Of a stretch of 64,000 nucleotides of DNA, positions 18,301 to 25,802 are shown piece after piece; the stretch's first letter is position 1, and the number at the start of each line of letters is the position of its first letter. The position numbers and the translations under genes are program-made. The notes under the pieces are model-generated. The model made no database searches. It was not told where the DNA came from and saw only the letters and a program-made list of their open reading frames with translations. The stretch covers positions 124,001 through 188,000 of the forward strand of contig DHQB01000020.1 in NCBI GenBank assembly GCA_002410065.1. The letters run 5' to 3'. The DNA comes from Bacteroidales bacterium UBA5349. GTDB lineage: Bacteria > Bacteroidota > Bacteroidia > Bacteroidales > Tenuifilaceae.

Positions 18301-18621
18301 ATAAGTAAGTTGCTTTGGAGTACCTCCCTCCGATGGCATTATAAATACTTGACGTGCGCCGCTATACTCAGCCGAGAAGGCAATCCACTTACCATCGGGC
18401 GATATTTTAGGGAAAAGTTCGAGCCCTTTGTGTGAGGTAAGCTGGCGTGCATCGCCACCTTTGGAATCAACGGTCCAAATATCGCCAGCATAAACAAAAA
18501 CAATCTGGTTGCCGTTAATATCAGGATAACGCAACATTCGGGCATCCTCATAGGCCATGCTGAGTTTAGGCATAATAGCCAACATGGTCAAAAGGCCAAT
18601 AACGCTAAAAAATTTCTTCAT
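15382..18621 (-). CDS. Tricorn-like S41 family protease
   Basis: Large exported protease. Signal peptide (1-23), then two beta-propellers built from PD40/WD40-like repeats (recurrent SPDGKxIAF and SPNSKMLVF phrases), a helical S41 N-terminal region, a PDZ domain (about 740-830, IKEGDYIIAIDGEDV), and the S41 catalytic core. The nucleophile Ser is about residue 960 in YSSSGGDAFPYF, with ALIIDERFNGGG and TRTWGGLVG around it, as in Tricorn. Length of 1079 is normal for the family. In Bacteroidota these act in the periplasm on peptides; the N-terminal signal supports that here. Confidence 0.93.
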   Translation of the reverse strand: MKKFFSVIGLLTMLAIMPKLSMAYEDARMLRYPDINGNQIVFVYAGDIWTVDSKGGDARQLTSHKGLELFPKISPDGKWIAFSAEYSGARQVFIMPSEGGTPKQLTYYNDAGEMPPRGGFDNVVLGWTPDSKKVFFRANRTPYGDRMGKYFTISINGGFEEEMPIPHGGFADLSPDGKKVAFTYVDREFRTWKRYKGGRASDLWIYDLEKDLSEQITDFKGTDHIPTWYGNKIYFATDRDLWLNIHSYDVNTKEVKQITKHEEFDVMWPSGSNGQIVYEVGGYLYRLDLKSEQTQKLKVNIRYDNAGTLPYYKNVKDNIHSMDISPSGNRVLFDARGDIFSVPAGDGTTHNLTNKQGVRSVYPQWSPDGKQIAYYSDETGEYEVYLLENIENAKPKQITKGSKGWKYPAAWSPNSKMLVFFDRSMRLQLLNVETGKLSVVDTPTSDEIRGYHFSPDSRWIAYTKNSANGLSAIWVYNIEEGKKSQLTNDTFSDGNPVFSKCGNYIFFLSDRDFNLEFSSFEFDYLYNNATRIYALPLRNNSPRLFEPKETVEAAGKEDPKTDDKKEVTVTIDFEGANQRIVAFPFSSGNYWDLQPVADGLVYFNSEGMNRYNIKEQKNDVIMSGIRNGIVSADGKKFLYQSRGDYGVASLNPGQKVGEGKLSLDDLTLRINPRQEWEQIFTDGWRIFRDYFYVTNLHNVDWEGFRKKYSEMLPYVNHRYDLDYIFGELIAETNTGHSYANWGDFERVARVESGLLGAKLKVDAKNNRYIISKIYQGENWNPARRSPLTEQGIEIKEGDYIIAIDGEDVTTEHNPYQFLENKVNKAVRITVNSKPVATGARTYTIRPISSEEELSYLDWVNSRRAMVDKLSGGRIGYMHVPNTAVEGNRELHRGMYAYHHKDALIIDERFNGGGFIPDRMIELLSRETHAHWQVAGLEPMRTPGVAHDGPKAMLINQYSSSGGDAFPYFFRQRNLGTIIGTRTWGGLVGMSGNASLMDGGYIAVPRFGIYNDKGEWIIEGIGVYPDIEVIDTPHLLNQGKDPSIEKAVEVLLKQLQENPPKKWPVPAAPDRSGWIEVEIE

Positions 18622-18806
18622 ATTAAATAATGGTTAGTATTTAGAATTAAACAAATTATGCAGTTTTAGTTTGATAAAATATTTGACTCCAAGTTTAGCT
18701 TAAAGTTCAATTTATATCCCAAAAGTATAACAAAGTTAAGGTTTTTTTAAGAGATTGTTTGGCTGCTCCCCCTATGCACGATATTGATATGATTTAGAAC
18801 CTACTC

Positions 18807-19268
18807 TCAAAAAAAATCAAACAGGTACTTGGGTTCATATTCGATGGCAAATTCATCAAGAAATTTAATATATTCTTCTTTAAATGACACTTTTCTATGG
18901 TGTTCCTCCTGATTAAGAATATAATTATAAACAGATTCTAGCTGAGACTTACTGTATGAAAAAGCACCATAGCCCTCTTGCCAAGCAAACACTCCTTTGC
19001 ATAGTTTTTCCTTGTTAATAAGGAGCGTGGAGCTCCTCTTTAGATTATACACTGTATCGGATATTGATATGGAGGGATTAAGCCCTAATAGTATATGTAA
19101 ATGGTCTGAAACTCAATTTACAATAATTGACTTGTGGTTTAGATTTGTAATAATTCCACTAATATACTCAAATACTCTACCCCTGATTTCCGAGTTTAAA
19201 GCTGCTTCTCTGTTCTTTACAGCAAACACAAGTTGAACGTAAAGCTGGGTAAATCTCCCTGGTTTCAT
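18807..19268 (-). pseudogene. REP-associated IS200-like transposase (RAYT), one in-frame stop
   Basis: Reading the minus strand from the ATG at 19268 gives a complete Y1-transposase of 153 codons: MKPGRFTQLYVQLVFAVKNR at the start, the metal-binding HUH motif in SDHLHILLG, and the C-terminal WQEGYGAFSYS, catalytic-Tyr helix (VYNYILNQ) and EEHHRK. Codon 52 (19113-19115) is TGA where relatives have Gly (a single GGA to TGA change). No other damage is visible, so inactivation looks recent. It lies beside an array of hairpins of the kind such enzymes mobilise. Confidence 0.85.
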
Positions 19269-19289
19269 ATCGATTAAACTTTTGTTAAT

Positions 19290-19973
19290 CCCCTACGGGG
19301 AAAACTGGCCACGTGTTGTATTCTTATCTACAATACTTTATCCCCTACGGGGATTTTATTTAGCTGGTCCATTCTTATCTGCAATTGCTATTCCCTAGGG
19401 GATAAAACTAACGAAAGCAACTAATACTAAAGAAAACAGCTTTAATTTAAAAAACCTTAAACCCATTTAAAGTTATATGATTATTTCGAGAATGCTAGAT
19501 GAATAAATATAGTGCAAACACAAGAATAAGAACACTGACTGCTGGTCAATTTTAACTCTTCAGCCTTGCCCGTAGGGCAAATAGTATTGTAAAAACAACA
19601 ATAAAAAACGAGAAATTACTCCGTAGGAGTTAAACAAAACCAAAGATACCAAGCCAACGAATTTTGTCCTAACTAACTTCATACCCTTTTGTTGATCCCC
19701 TACGGGGAAACTTGATCACGTGTTGTATACTCGTCTCCAATACTTTATCCCCTCGGGGATAAAAAGTAACTGATTAATCTAATCAACTTAGGATTTCATC
19801 TTTGCCCCTAGGGCAATAACTCTTGTAAAAGGCAACAATAAATAGATACAAAACAGACACAAGGCTAGGGGAAAATGATTAGACAAGTCAGCCTAAGTTT
19901 TCTAAGTTGCCCGTAGGGCAATAAGTATTGTAAAAGACAACTATAATAAACCGAATAAATACTCCGTAGGAGT
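19290..19973. repeat. REP-like palindrome array (about ten hairpins, three families)
   Basis: Family A, CCCC-TAC-GGGG: 19290-19300, 19340-19354, 19697-19707, with degenerate copies at 19393-19400 and 19747-19760. Family B, TTGCCC-GTA-GGGCAA: 19566-19580, 19907-19921, and 19802-19816 with loop CTA. Family C, ACTCC-GTA-GGAGT: 19618-19630 and 19961-19973. A copies come in pairs about 50 bases apart joined by a conserved ACGTGTTGTAT...CAATACTTTATCC linker. B and C come in pairs joined by a TATTGTAAAA-type linker. Read on one strand or the other, the intact copies all show CC-GTA-GG cores. This fills the 700 bases between the dead transposase and the next gene, and no other gene is supported there. 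Confidence 0.85.
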
Positions 19974-19994
19974 TAAACAGACCCTGAAGTTTTT

Positions 19995-20924
19995 TTAGGT
20001 AAAAAACAGAAAGACTCCACCTATTGTCAGAACTGCTCCAACAAGTTCCTTAGTTTTAAACTTCTCCTTCATTATAAATATTGAAAAGGGAATTATTAGT
20101 ACGGGAACTATTGACATTAATGCCGATACAACGCCTGTTGAAGCGAACTTTATAGCATAAAGAGAGAATCCTACTCCGAGGAAAGGCCCAAAAACAGCAC
20201 CAATTGATACTCGACCTATTGCTTTGCGATTTTTTAGGGCGTTGCCCAAAACTTTCCATCTGCCTAAAAAGGTGAAGATAAGAGCAAAACCAATAATCCC
20301 CGTTATTGCCCTTATTTGCACAGCCGAAACAACATTGTAATCGCCCATGCCGTACTTGCTTAGAACCAGTCCGCCTCCTTGGCCAACGGCCCCGCCAAAG
20401 GCTAGTAACAGTCCAACTATTGGGTACGATAGTTTTACTTTTTTACGCGTTTTAGGTAGCTCGGGATTGCTATTATCTCTTCGCAAAATAACAAGGGCAA
20501 TGCCCAAAAAGATGAGTAGCATGGCTACACCTTGTTTAGCCGTTATGGTTTCACCTAGCCATGCCCAGCCTATTATGGCTGCAATGGTTGGTGCTAAGGC
20601 CATCATTAGCATTGATATGCGTGCACCAACAACTACGTATGCCTGAAAAAGCATCAAGTCGCCTATCACGAAACCTACTAGCCCCGAAATTGACAACCAT
20701 ATCCAGTTGTGCATGCTAGCATCGGTTGGGAACATAGTTCCCCTTGAAATCCATGAGAATATACTAAAAAAAACAAATGCCATGGATAGCCTTATAATGT
20801 TTACCTGTAGCGACCCAATTTTTTTCCCGCCCGACTCGAAGGCTATTGCGGAAACTGTCCAGAAAAATGCAGTAATAAGAGCTGCAAATTCGCCCTTGTG
20901 AGCGATAAAAAAATCGTATAACAT
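19995..20924 (-). CDS. EamA/DMT family transporter
   Basis: Ten-helix drug/metabolite transporter made of two EamA repeats, in the inner membrane. I choose the ATG at 20924 because it follows AGAGGAT, a good ribosome binding site; the longer frame begins with GTG and adds only ten polar residues. Helix-rich sequence includes the internal-duplication marks AFFWTVSAIAFE (first repeat) and FGGAVGQGGGLVLSKYG (second repeat). The substrate cannot be told. The gene is monocistronic and its 3' end borders the REP array. Confidence 0.88.
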   Translation of the reverse strand: MLYDFFIAHKGEFAALITAFFWTVSAIAFESGGKKIGSLQVNIIRLSMAFVFFSIFSWISRGTMFPTDASMHNWIWLSISGLVGFVIGDLMLFQAYVVVGARISMLMMALAPTIAAIIGWAWLGETITAKQGVAMLLIFLGIALVILRRDNSNPELPKTRKKVKLSYPIVGLLLAFGGAVGQGGGLVLSKYGMGDYNVVSAVQIRAITGIIGFALIFTFLGRWKVLGNALKNRKAIGRVSIGAVFGPFLGVGFSLYAIKFASTGVVSALMSIVPVLIIPFSIFIMKEKFKTKELVGAVLTIGGVFLFFT

Positions 20925-21017
20925 ATCCTCTATTAAATTTGGCCTATTTGACACACTTTGTAAGCTATTGGTTTAACTGGCAGAGCAAGCATTATTCGAA
21001 TTTTGCAGTTTATTATA

Positions 21018-21046
21018 TTTGATGTAGGTTTGGTGCAATAGTTTTG
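21018..21046 (+). promoter_or_regulatory. Bacteroidota-type promoter of the AI-2E family gene
   Basis: TTTG at 21018-21021, a 17-base spacer and TAGTTTTG at 21039-21046 match the consensus exactly. The start codon is 45 bases downstream. Confidence 0.6.
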
Positions 21047-21091
21047 CGATAAAAAGTTAATTTTACGGTAACAAACCACATAAAGAGTTTT

Positions 21092-22195
21092 ATGAATAGG
21101 TTAGCAAGATATATTATACTCGGAACGGGTTTAGCAATTGTCCTATTTCTGCTTTGGTACTTTAGCAACATTGTGGCCTACATATTGGTTTCGGCAGTGT
21201 TATCGCTTATAGGTAAACCTATTGTTGAACTGATAGACCAAATTAGAATTAAGGGTTGGCGTCCCCCAAAGGCTCTGGGAGCAGCTATTGCATTAGTCAC
21301 CCTTTGGTTCCTGTTTATCCTGTTTTTTAGGGTGATGATTCCCTTGGTGGTTAGCCAGATTAATGAGCTTAGCGCCGTTAACGTACCAAACATGATATCG
21401 AACTTTAACCAACCACTCCAAGCGATTGACAGTTTTATTCAGGAGTATCTCCCCGAGTCGGTTAAAGACTTTTCAGCTAAAAGTTATCTTATCGAAAAAG
21501 TAAGTGGCGTTGTAAACGTTAGCATTATTACCAATTTGTTTAGCTCAACAGCCAACCTACTGGGAAGTTTGTTTATTGCTGCATTCTCAATATCATTCAT
21601 TACCTTCTTTTTTCTAAAAGACGAAGGATTGTTCTATGAAGGGGTAACCATGCTTTTCCCCGAAAAATTTGAGACAAACATAAAACATGCACTATCGAGC
21701 ATTAATAGGCTTTTACGCAGGTATTTCATTGGAATTATTTTGCAAAGCACCGGAATAATGCTGCTGGGCACAATTGGATTTCTCATTGTGGGATTGCCCT
21801 TTCAAACATCAATAGTTATCAGCCTGTTTTTAGGGATACTTAACGTTATTCCTTACGTTGGCCCAATCGTAGGAGCGCTACTGGGGCTTATTATTGGTGT
21901 TGCCACCAATCTCGACATGAACTTCACCTCGGAGATGATGCCCATGCTAATATTTATGCTTGTGGTTTTTGCATCGGTTAATCTTATCGATAACATAGTT
22001 TTTCAACCGCTTATCTTTTCAAGCAGTGTGCATGCTCACCCGCTTGAGATTTTTATTGTACTGCTTATTGCCGGTAGTGTTGGCGGAATACTAGGAATGC
22101 TGCTTGCCATACCGAGTTATACTGTGCTGAGGGTTTTTGGTAAAGAATTTTTTAATAACTTTAGGGTAATTAGGAAATTAACTGAGAAAATATAA
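21092..22195 (+). CDS. AI-2E family transporter (PerM/UPF0118)
   Basis: Polytopic inner-membrane protein of 367 residues with the family layout: two N-terminal helices, a long soluble segment (about 85-145), then a block of helices with FFLKDE after the fourth and the conserved NVIPYVGPIVGALLG motif near residue 255. Members export small molecules or work as sodium/proton antiporters. The autoinducer-2 name is historical and not evidence of signalling here. The next gene begins about 50 bases downstream and may be cotranscribed. Confidence 0.9.
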   Translation: MNRLARYIILGTGLAIVLFLLWYFSNIVAYILVSAVLSLIGKPIVELIDQIRIKGWRPPKALGAAIALVTLWFLFILFFRVMIPLVVSQINELSAVNVPNMISNFNQPLQAIDSFIQEYLPESVKDFSAKSYLIEKVSGVVNVSIITNLFSSTANLLGSLFIAAFSISFITFFFLKDEGLFYEGVTMLFPEKFETNIKHALSSINRLLRRYFIGIILQSTGIMLLGTIGFLIVGLPFQTSIVISLFLGILNVIPYVGPIVGALLGLIIGVATNLDMNFTSEMMPMLIFMLVVFASVNLIDNIVFQPLIFSSSVHAHPLEIFIVLLIAGSVGGILGMLLAIPSYTVLRVFGKEFFNNFRVIRKLTEKI

Positions 22196-22242
22196 AAGAT
22201 ATTTAGCCCATTTGCTATATTTACATTTTGAAACATAAAAAA

Positions 22243-22893
22243 ATGCAAAAAACGATTAGCTCTACCATAACACTTTTTCTGCTAAGCATAGGTTTAACCA
22301 TTGGGCAAACAGTTACTCCGCTTACCTACAAGGTTGATAAACTAGAAAAAGGTACAAAGTCGATCCATTTTTCAGCCAATGCCCCTAACGGCTCTTCTAA
22401 TTTTTATTGGGACTTTAACAAGGGCATGTTTACCTCAACCGACAAGGATCCAATTATCCTCACAAGTTTAATAGGAGATGCTGCATTTGACGTTACGCTC
22501 ACCTATACTTTGGATGATAAAATGGTTAGCACAAGTGCTAGGGTTGATATTGAATCGGTTAGCGAAACAGTTGTTCACCCAAACAAATCGGAGGTAATTG
22601 AACTACGCGCCGATAAACTCGATTTTTCGGCTTTGCCCAATGTTTTTACGCCCAATGGCGATGGGGATAACGATTTTTTTATTCTTGATATAACTCCGCA
22701 ACCAACTCAAATATCATTTAAGGTTTTTTCGCGTTCGGGAATGCTTGTTTACGAAAAGGAAGCCGCCCTTATTCACTGGGATGGAAAAAATTACTACGGA
22801 CAGGATTTACCCGATGGAATATATTACTATGTAATAAAAGATACTGAAAAACTATTTAACCCTGCCACGGGGTTCTTGTACATCTACAGATAG
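22243..22893 (+). CDS. Secreted protein with gliding-motility-associated (CHU_C) C-terminal domain
   Basis: 216 residues from the ATG at 22243 (a TTG 15 bases earlier is less likely). Signal peptide MQKTISSTITLFLLSIGLTIGQ, a PKD-like beta-sandwich (about 35-115), then the CHU_C/type B sorting domain starting at LPNVFTPNGDGDNDFF and continuing through VFSRSGMLVYEKE, WDGKNYYGQDLPDGIYYYVI. That domain is a type IX secretion export signal. The protein is very short for such cargo, with only one domain to deliver, so it may be a surface anchor or a structural adaptor. Confidence 0.88.
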   Translation: MQKTISSTITLFLLSIGLTIGQTVTPLTYKVDKLEKGTKSIHFSANAPNGSSNFYWDFNKGMFTSTDKDPIILTSLIGDAAFDVTLTYTLDDKMVSTSARVDIESVSETVVHPNKSEVIELRADKLDFSALPNVFTPNGDGDNDFFILDITPQPTQISFKVFSRSGMLVYEKEAALIHWDGKNYYGQDLPDGIYYYVIKDTEKLFNPATGFLYIYR

Positions 22894-23195
22894 TTATACG
22901 CAAAGTTTAGACCTACCAAAATAAGAATTAGCTTGATGAGGATATCTAAGCATACACTCATCATAAGCACTTCCCTTTAACTGCCATTTCATCCCTCAAT
23001 TGGCACACCTACCTAAAGAGCTAGTGTAAATTAATATTTTTTTTATTGCAATACTCAACTTAATAACTTAACTTTACTTTAGGTTATACTTTTTAATGTA
23101 GTTGAAGAACTGAATAAAGTAAAGTTTTCGAGTTACTATAAATCTAAAACGAACACTTACAATAGTGTTGCAATTAACTAGCAGTTAACAAAAAA
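22894..23195. other. 302-base intergenic region with a spaced inverted repeat
   Basis: No gene seen. A perfect 12-bp inverted repeat, AACTTTACTTTA (23070-23081) and TAAAGTAAAGTT (23115-23126), is separated by 33 bases and sits 70 bases upstream of the next ATG. It could be an operator or an RNA stem. Confidence 0.55.
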
Positions 23196-23744
23196 ATGCA
23201 AATCATGAGAAAAAAAATATTTTTTGTAATAGGACTCCTTTTTCTTGGGCTAATAGGACACAGCCAAACTACTAATTCAGAAAACAACAAATATTGGGTA
23301 GATGCAGGAGTTGGAAGTTTCGGAACAATAAATAATGATATCACTGGACTTACTTTAAACCTAGGTTTTAATCTGATTCATAATGATACGCAGTACAAGT
23401 TAAAAACTTTATTTAACGGACAGTTTGTAATTGACGGTCTTGCAGAACAATATTACAGCGTTGGGGCATTGTTTGGAAAAGGATTTTCATGGAAATATTT
23501 TCAAATTACACCCTCTGTAGGCTTAGGTGTAACTGGAGGCCTTGTGCGGGGTGATTTACTATATACCCCAAGTTATCATTATGAAAAAGACTATTTTGTT
23601 TCACCCTCTATACCTCTCGAAATAGATTTAATGTTAAAACCATTAAAGTTTCTGGGAATAGGAGCTTCAGTATGGGCTGACCTAAATTTAAAGAGGTCTA
23701 TGTATGGAGTTACGCTTAAATTGGGAGTAGGTAAATTCCGTTAG
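23196..23744 (+). CDS. Outer-membrane beta-barrel-like protein
   Basis: 182-residue protein with a signal peptide (cut after GHSQ) and alternating-residue strands rich in Gly and aromatics (DAGVGSFGTINNDITG, LGLGVTGGLVRGD). It ends in a strand KLGVGKFR, lacking the usual terminal aromatic but otherwise like small eight-stranded porin-fold proteins. Function unknown. A second start at the ATG 9 bases inside gives the cleaner signal peptide. Confidence 0.7.
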   Translation: MQIMRKKIFFVIGLLFLGLIGHSQTTNSENNKYWVDAGVGSFGTINNDITGLTLNLGFNLIHNDTQYKLKTLFNGQFVIDGLAEQYYSVGALFGKGFSWKYFQITPSVGLGVTGGLVRGDLLYTPSYHYEKDYFVSPSIPLEIDLMLKPLKFLGIGASVWADLNLKRSMYGVTLKLGVGKFR

Positions 23745-23826
23745 TAGTTAACTATGTTAACAGATTTGGGATAATAGAACCTTTCCCAAAGAATGGCCAC
23801 GAAAAGGATTCTTTTACGTTAAAATA

Positions 23827-23873
23827 AAAGTGCCATAACAAATACGTATGTAACGTATATGTTATGGCACTTT
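23827..23873. terminator. Bidirectional terminator between convergent genes
   Basis: A 47-base almost perfect palindrome: 14-bp arms AAAGTGCCATAACA (23827-23840) and complement (23860-23873), with an inner ATACGT/ACGTAT stem. A/T-rich flanks on both sides fit termination of both the barrel gene and the convergent DUF4412 gene. Confidence 0.75.
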
Positions 23874-23882
23874 AACTTACAG

Positions 23883-24815
23883 CTATTCTTGTGCTCCTAC
23901 TCCTATAATTTGGTAACCTGATATGTTAAGATTTCGAGGGCTGTTGGGTAGAAAATCCTTAACCAGCATTTGTGTGCTTGCCCCTGAATTATCGTTAAAC
24001 ATCATCTCCATAACTGTGCCCATGCCATAGCCCCAACCGCCTGTTGCTAAAGCCTGAAAGCCCTGCATTTGGCCATATGCTTTTGATAGGTTTAACTTAT
24101 TATCCTTTGTAATCCATAGATTAATGGCTCCCTCCTCATTTTTATACACATACTCGTTGCATTTGTATCCGGCAATACTCTTGGATTTACCTGTTGGCAC
24201 ATACATTGGATTAACAAAATCTTCGGGATATTCCTCACTAACCTCGCTGGCAGCAACATCCACAGCCTCATTCTGAACTTCGGCCGAATCGCGAGGCATG
24301 GCCATAGCCATTCCGCTTCGCTCGCCATTCTCTTCGCTAAGGATAAGCATTGCATAATTCTTCATATCGAAAATCATGGTTCCTTTCTCCTGCTTACCCG
24401 TTTCGGGGTTTACCTTTTCAAAAATAAGTGCAAAACTTTTATCATCTGGACTAAAAAGGGTTGTGTACTGCATGTTATCCTTGTTTTTGAGCGAATCGAT
24501 GGTAACAATATCCATCACCATGCTCGAGGTGAAGTTATAGTTCTGGTCATATGCCACGTTGTTAAGACCCGCGGCTTGCATCATTTTTCGCTCAAGAAAG
24601 TTTGGCTCTTTTTTCTTGGGCCGCACTGGCTGGGTTTGTTCTGTTTGCTCCGGCTGCTGCTCAACAGCCTGCTCCTCTTCCTTCTCTTGCTTCTCTTTAC
24701 TTGTTAAGGCCTCAATGGCTTTGTTGCGTATAAGCCCTTTTAGTTGAGCTTTGGCAATACTTGGCGCAAATAGAATAAGTGCACCAAAACTTAGTGTGTA
24801 AATAACTTTTCTCAT
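23883..24815 (-). CDS. DUF4412 domain-containing exported protein
   Basis: 310 residues. Signal peptide ending AKAQ, then a low-complexity charged and Gln-rich segment (about 40-75, KEEEQAVEQQPEQTEQTQPV), then the DUF4412 domain (about 90-290). The latter has the MIFDMKNYAMLIL strand and IAGYKCNEYVYKNEEGAINLWIT typical of the family, where a Cys-Tyr-like turn recurs. Biochemical role unknown; relatives sit in the periplasm or on the outer membrane. Monocistronic. Confidence 0.85.
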   Translation of the reverse strand: MRKVIYTLSFGALILFAPSIAKAQLKGLIRNKAIEALTSKEKQEKEEEQAVEQQPEQTEQTQPVRPKKKEPNFLERKMMQAAGLNNVAYDQNYNFTSSMVMDIVTIDSLKNKDNMQYTTLFSPDDKSFALIFEKVNPETGKQEKGTMIFDMKNYAMLILSEENGERSGMAMAMPRDSAEVQNEAVDVAASEVSEEYPEDFVNPMYVPTGKSKSIAGYKCNEYVYKNEEGAINLWITKDNKLNLSKAYGQMQGFQALATGGWGYGMGTVMEMMFNDNSGASTQMLVKDFLPNSPRNLNISGYQIIGVGAQE

Positions 24816-24933
24816 ATCAATTAACTATTTAGGGTTATTATTTTAAAATTTAAAACTTCAAAGTTTTGTGCAAATTAGCTAAAATGCGAATTCAATGTCA
24901 AACGAGATTAAAAATTCATGAGTATTTTTTACA

Positions 24934-25791
24934 CTATTGCCCCTTATCTGATAAAATAATAACCGTTGATAGGTATGAAGCGAAAACACCAAGCCCCCCT
25001 TCGATATTCGAATATAAAGGGGTTGCCTCGGCAAATGGGTTGTCACCAAAATCATCAACAGTATTAAGCGATTTATGAAATTTATAGTAATGTTTGTCAA
25101 CAGTAAGGGCGTAAAGTCTGATTCTATGATCAGAGTAACTGCTCAAACTAAAATCAATCCTAAAGGGAATATTCTGGCCATCACAACCCAAATCGTTATA
25201 AACTGAGAGATAGTTATTGTTGTAACCACTGGAATACTCACCAAAATCGAAAGCGAATAAAGCATAAAAATTTGCACTACTAGCCTCGTCCACTATACTC
25301 CCTGAAATAATTGCCTGAAGATCACCCCACTCATCTGTCTTTGAGGTATCAAGTTCAACCCCCATAAGTATAGGCGCATAGCTAGGCACCCTTGTTGATG
25401 CTTTAACCTCATCAAACCCTGGTACCGAAACACTCAAATAGTAGGTACCTCCCATTACTATTTCAAACATTGCTGGCGAGATAGTGTACATCCTTAATTC
25501 ATTAACAAATGGTATCACAACTTCTTGGGTGCCGTCCGTATTCTTAAGCACAACCAAGGCATTTTGCACTTCAATCACGTTGTTTTCATCACTATAATCA
25601 TCGATAGCAGGGGTATTGTAATTAATTGGTTTGGATTGCCAAACCATTACCTTAATTGATTCGTTAGGACAAATAAACGACTGAACTACTATTTTGGGTT
25701 CAACCTTTGGCAAATTGAGGTCATCAACATCATCAATGCAGGATAAAACGCCTGTGAGCATGATTAAAATTCCTAATACTCTAGTTTTCAT
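24934..25791 (-). CDS. DUF4249 domain lipoprotein, partner of the TonB-dependent receptor
   Basis: Lipobox (LTGVLSCIDD) followed by the beta-rich DUF4249 domain, recognised by the opening LPKVEPKIVVQSFICPNESI and later GGTYYLSVSVPGFDEVKAST. Begins 11 bases after the stop of the TonB receptor gene, so it is the second gene of that operon. By analogy with SusD-type lids it probably sits on the outer-membrane face of the receptor, but DUF4249 has no proven ligand. Confidence 0.88.
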   Translation of the reverse strand: MKTRVLGILIMLTGVLSCIDDVDDLNLPKVEPKIVVQSFICPNESIKVMVWQSKPINYNTPAIDDYSDENNVIEVQNALVVLKNTDGTQEVVIPFVNELRMYTISPAMFEIVMGGTYYLSVSVPGFDEVKASTRVPSYAPILMGVELDTSKTDEWGDLQAIISGSIVDEASSANFYALFAFDFGEYSSGYNNNYLSVYNDLGCDGQNIPFRIDFSLSSYSDHRIRLYALTVDKHYYKFHKSLNTVDDFGDNPFAEATPLYSNIEGGLGVFASYLSTVIILSDKGQ

Positions 25792-25802
25792 GTCTCTTTT
25801 AT

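Noticed and set aside
19113..19115. TGA as a selenocysteine codon
   Set aside because: Selenouridine synthase is present, but no SECIS-like stem follows, and relatives have Gly here, so a nonsense change is simpler.
19290..19973. CRISPR array
   Set aside because: The repeats are short palindromes of three kinds with unequal spacing and conserved linkers, and no cas gene is nearby.
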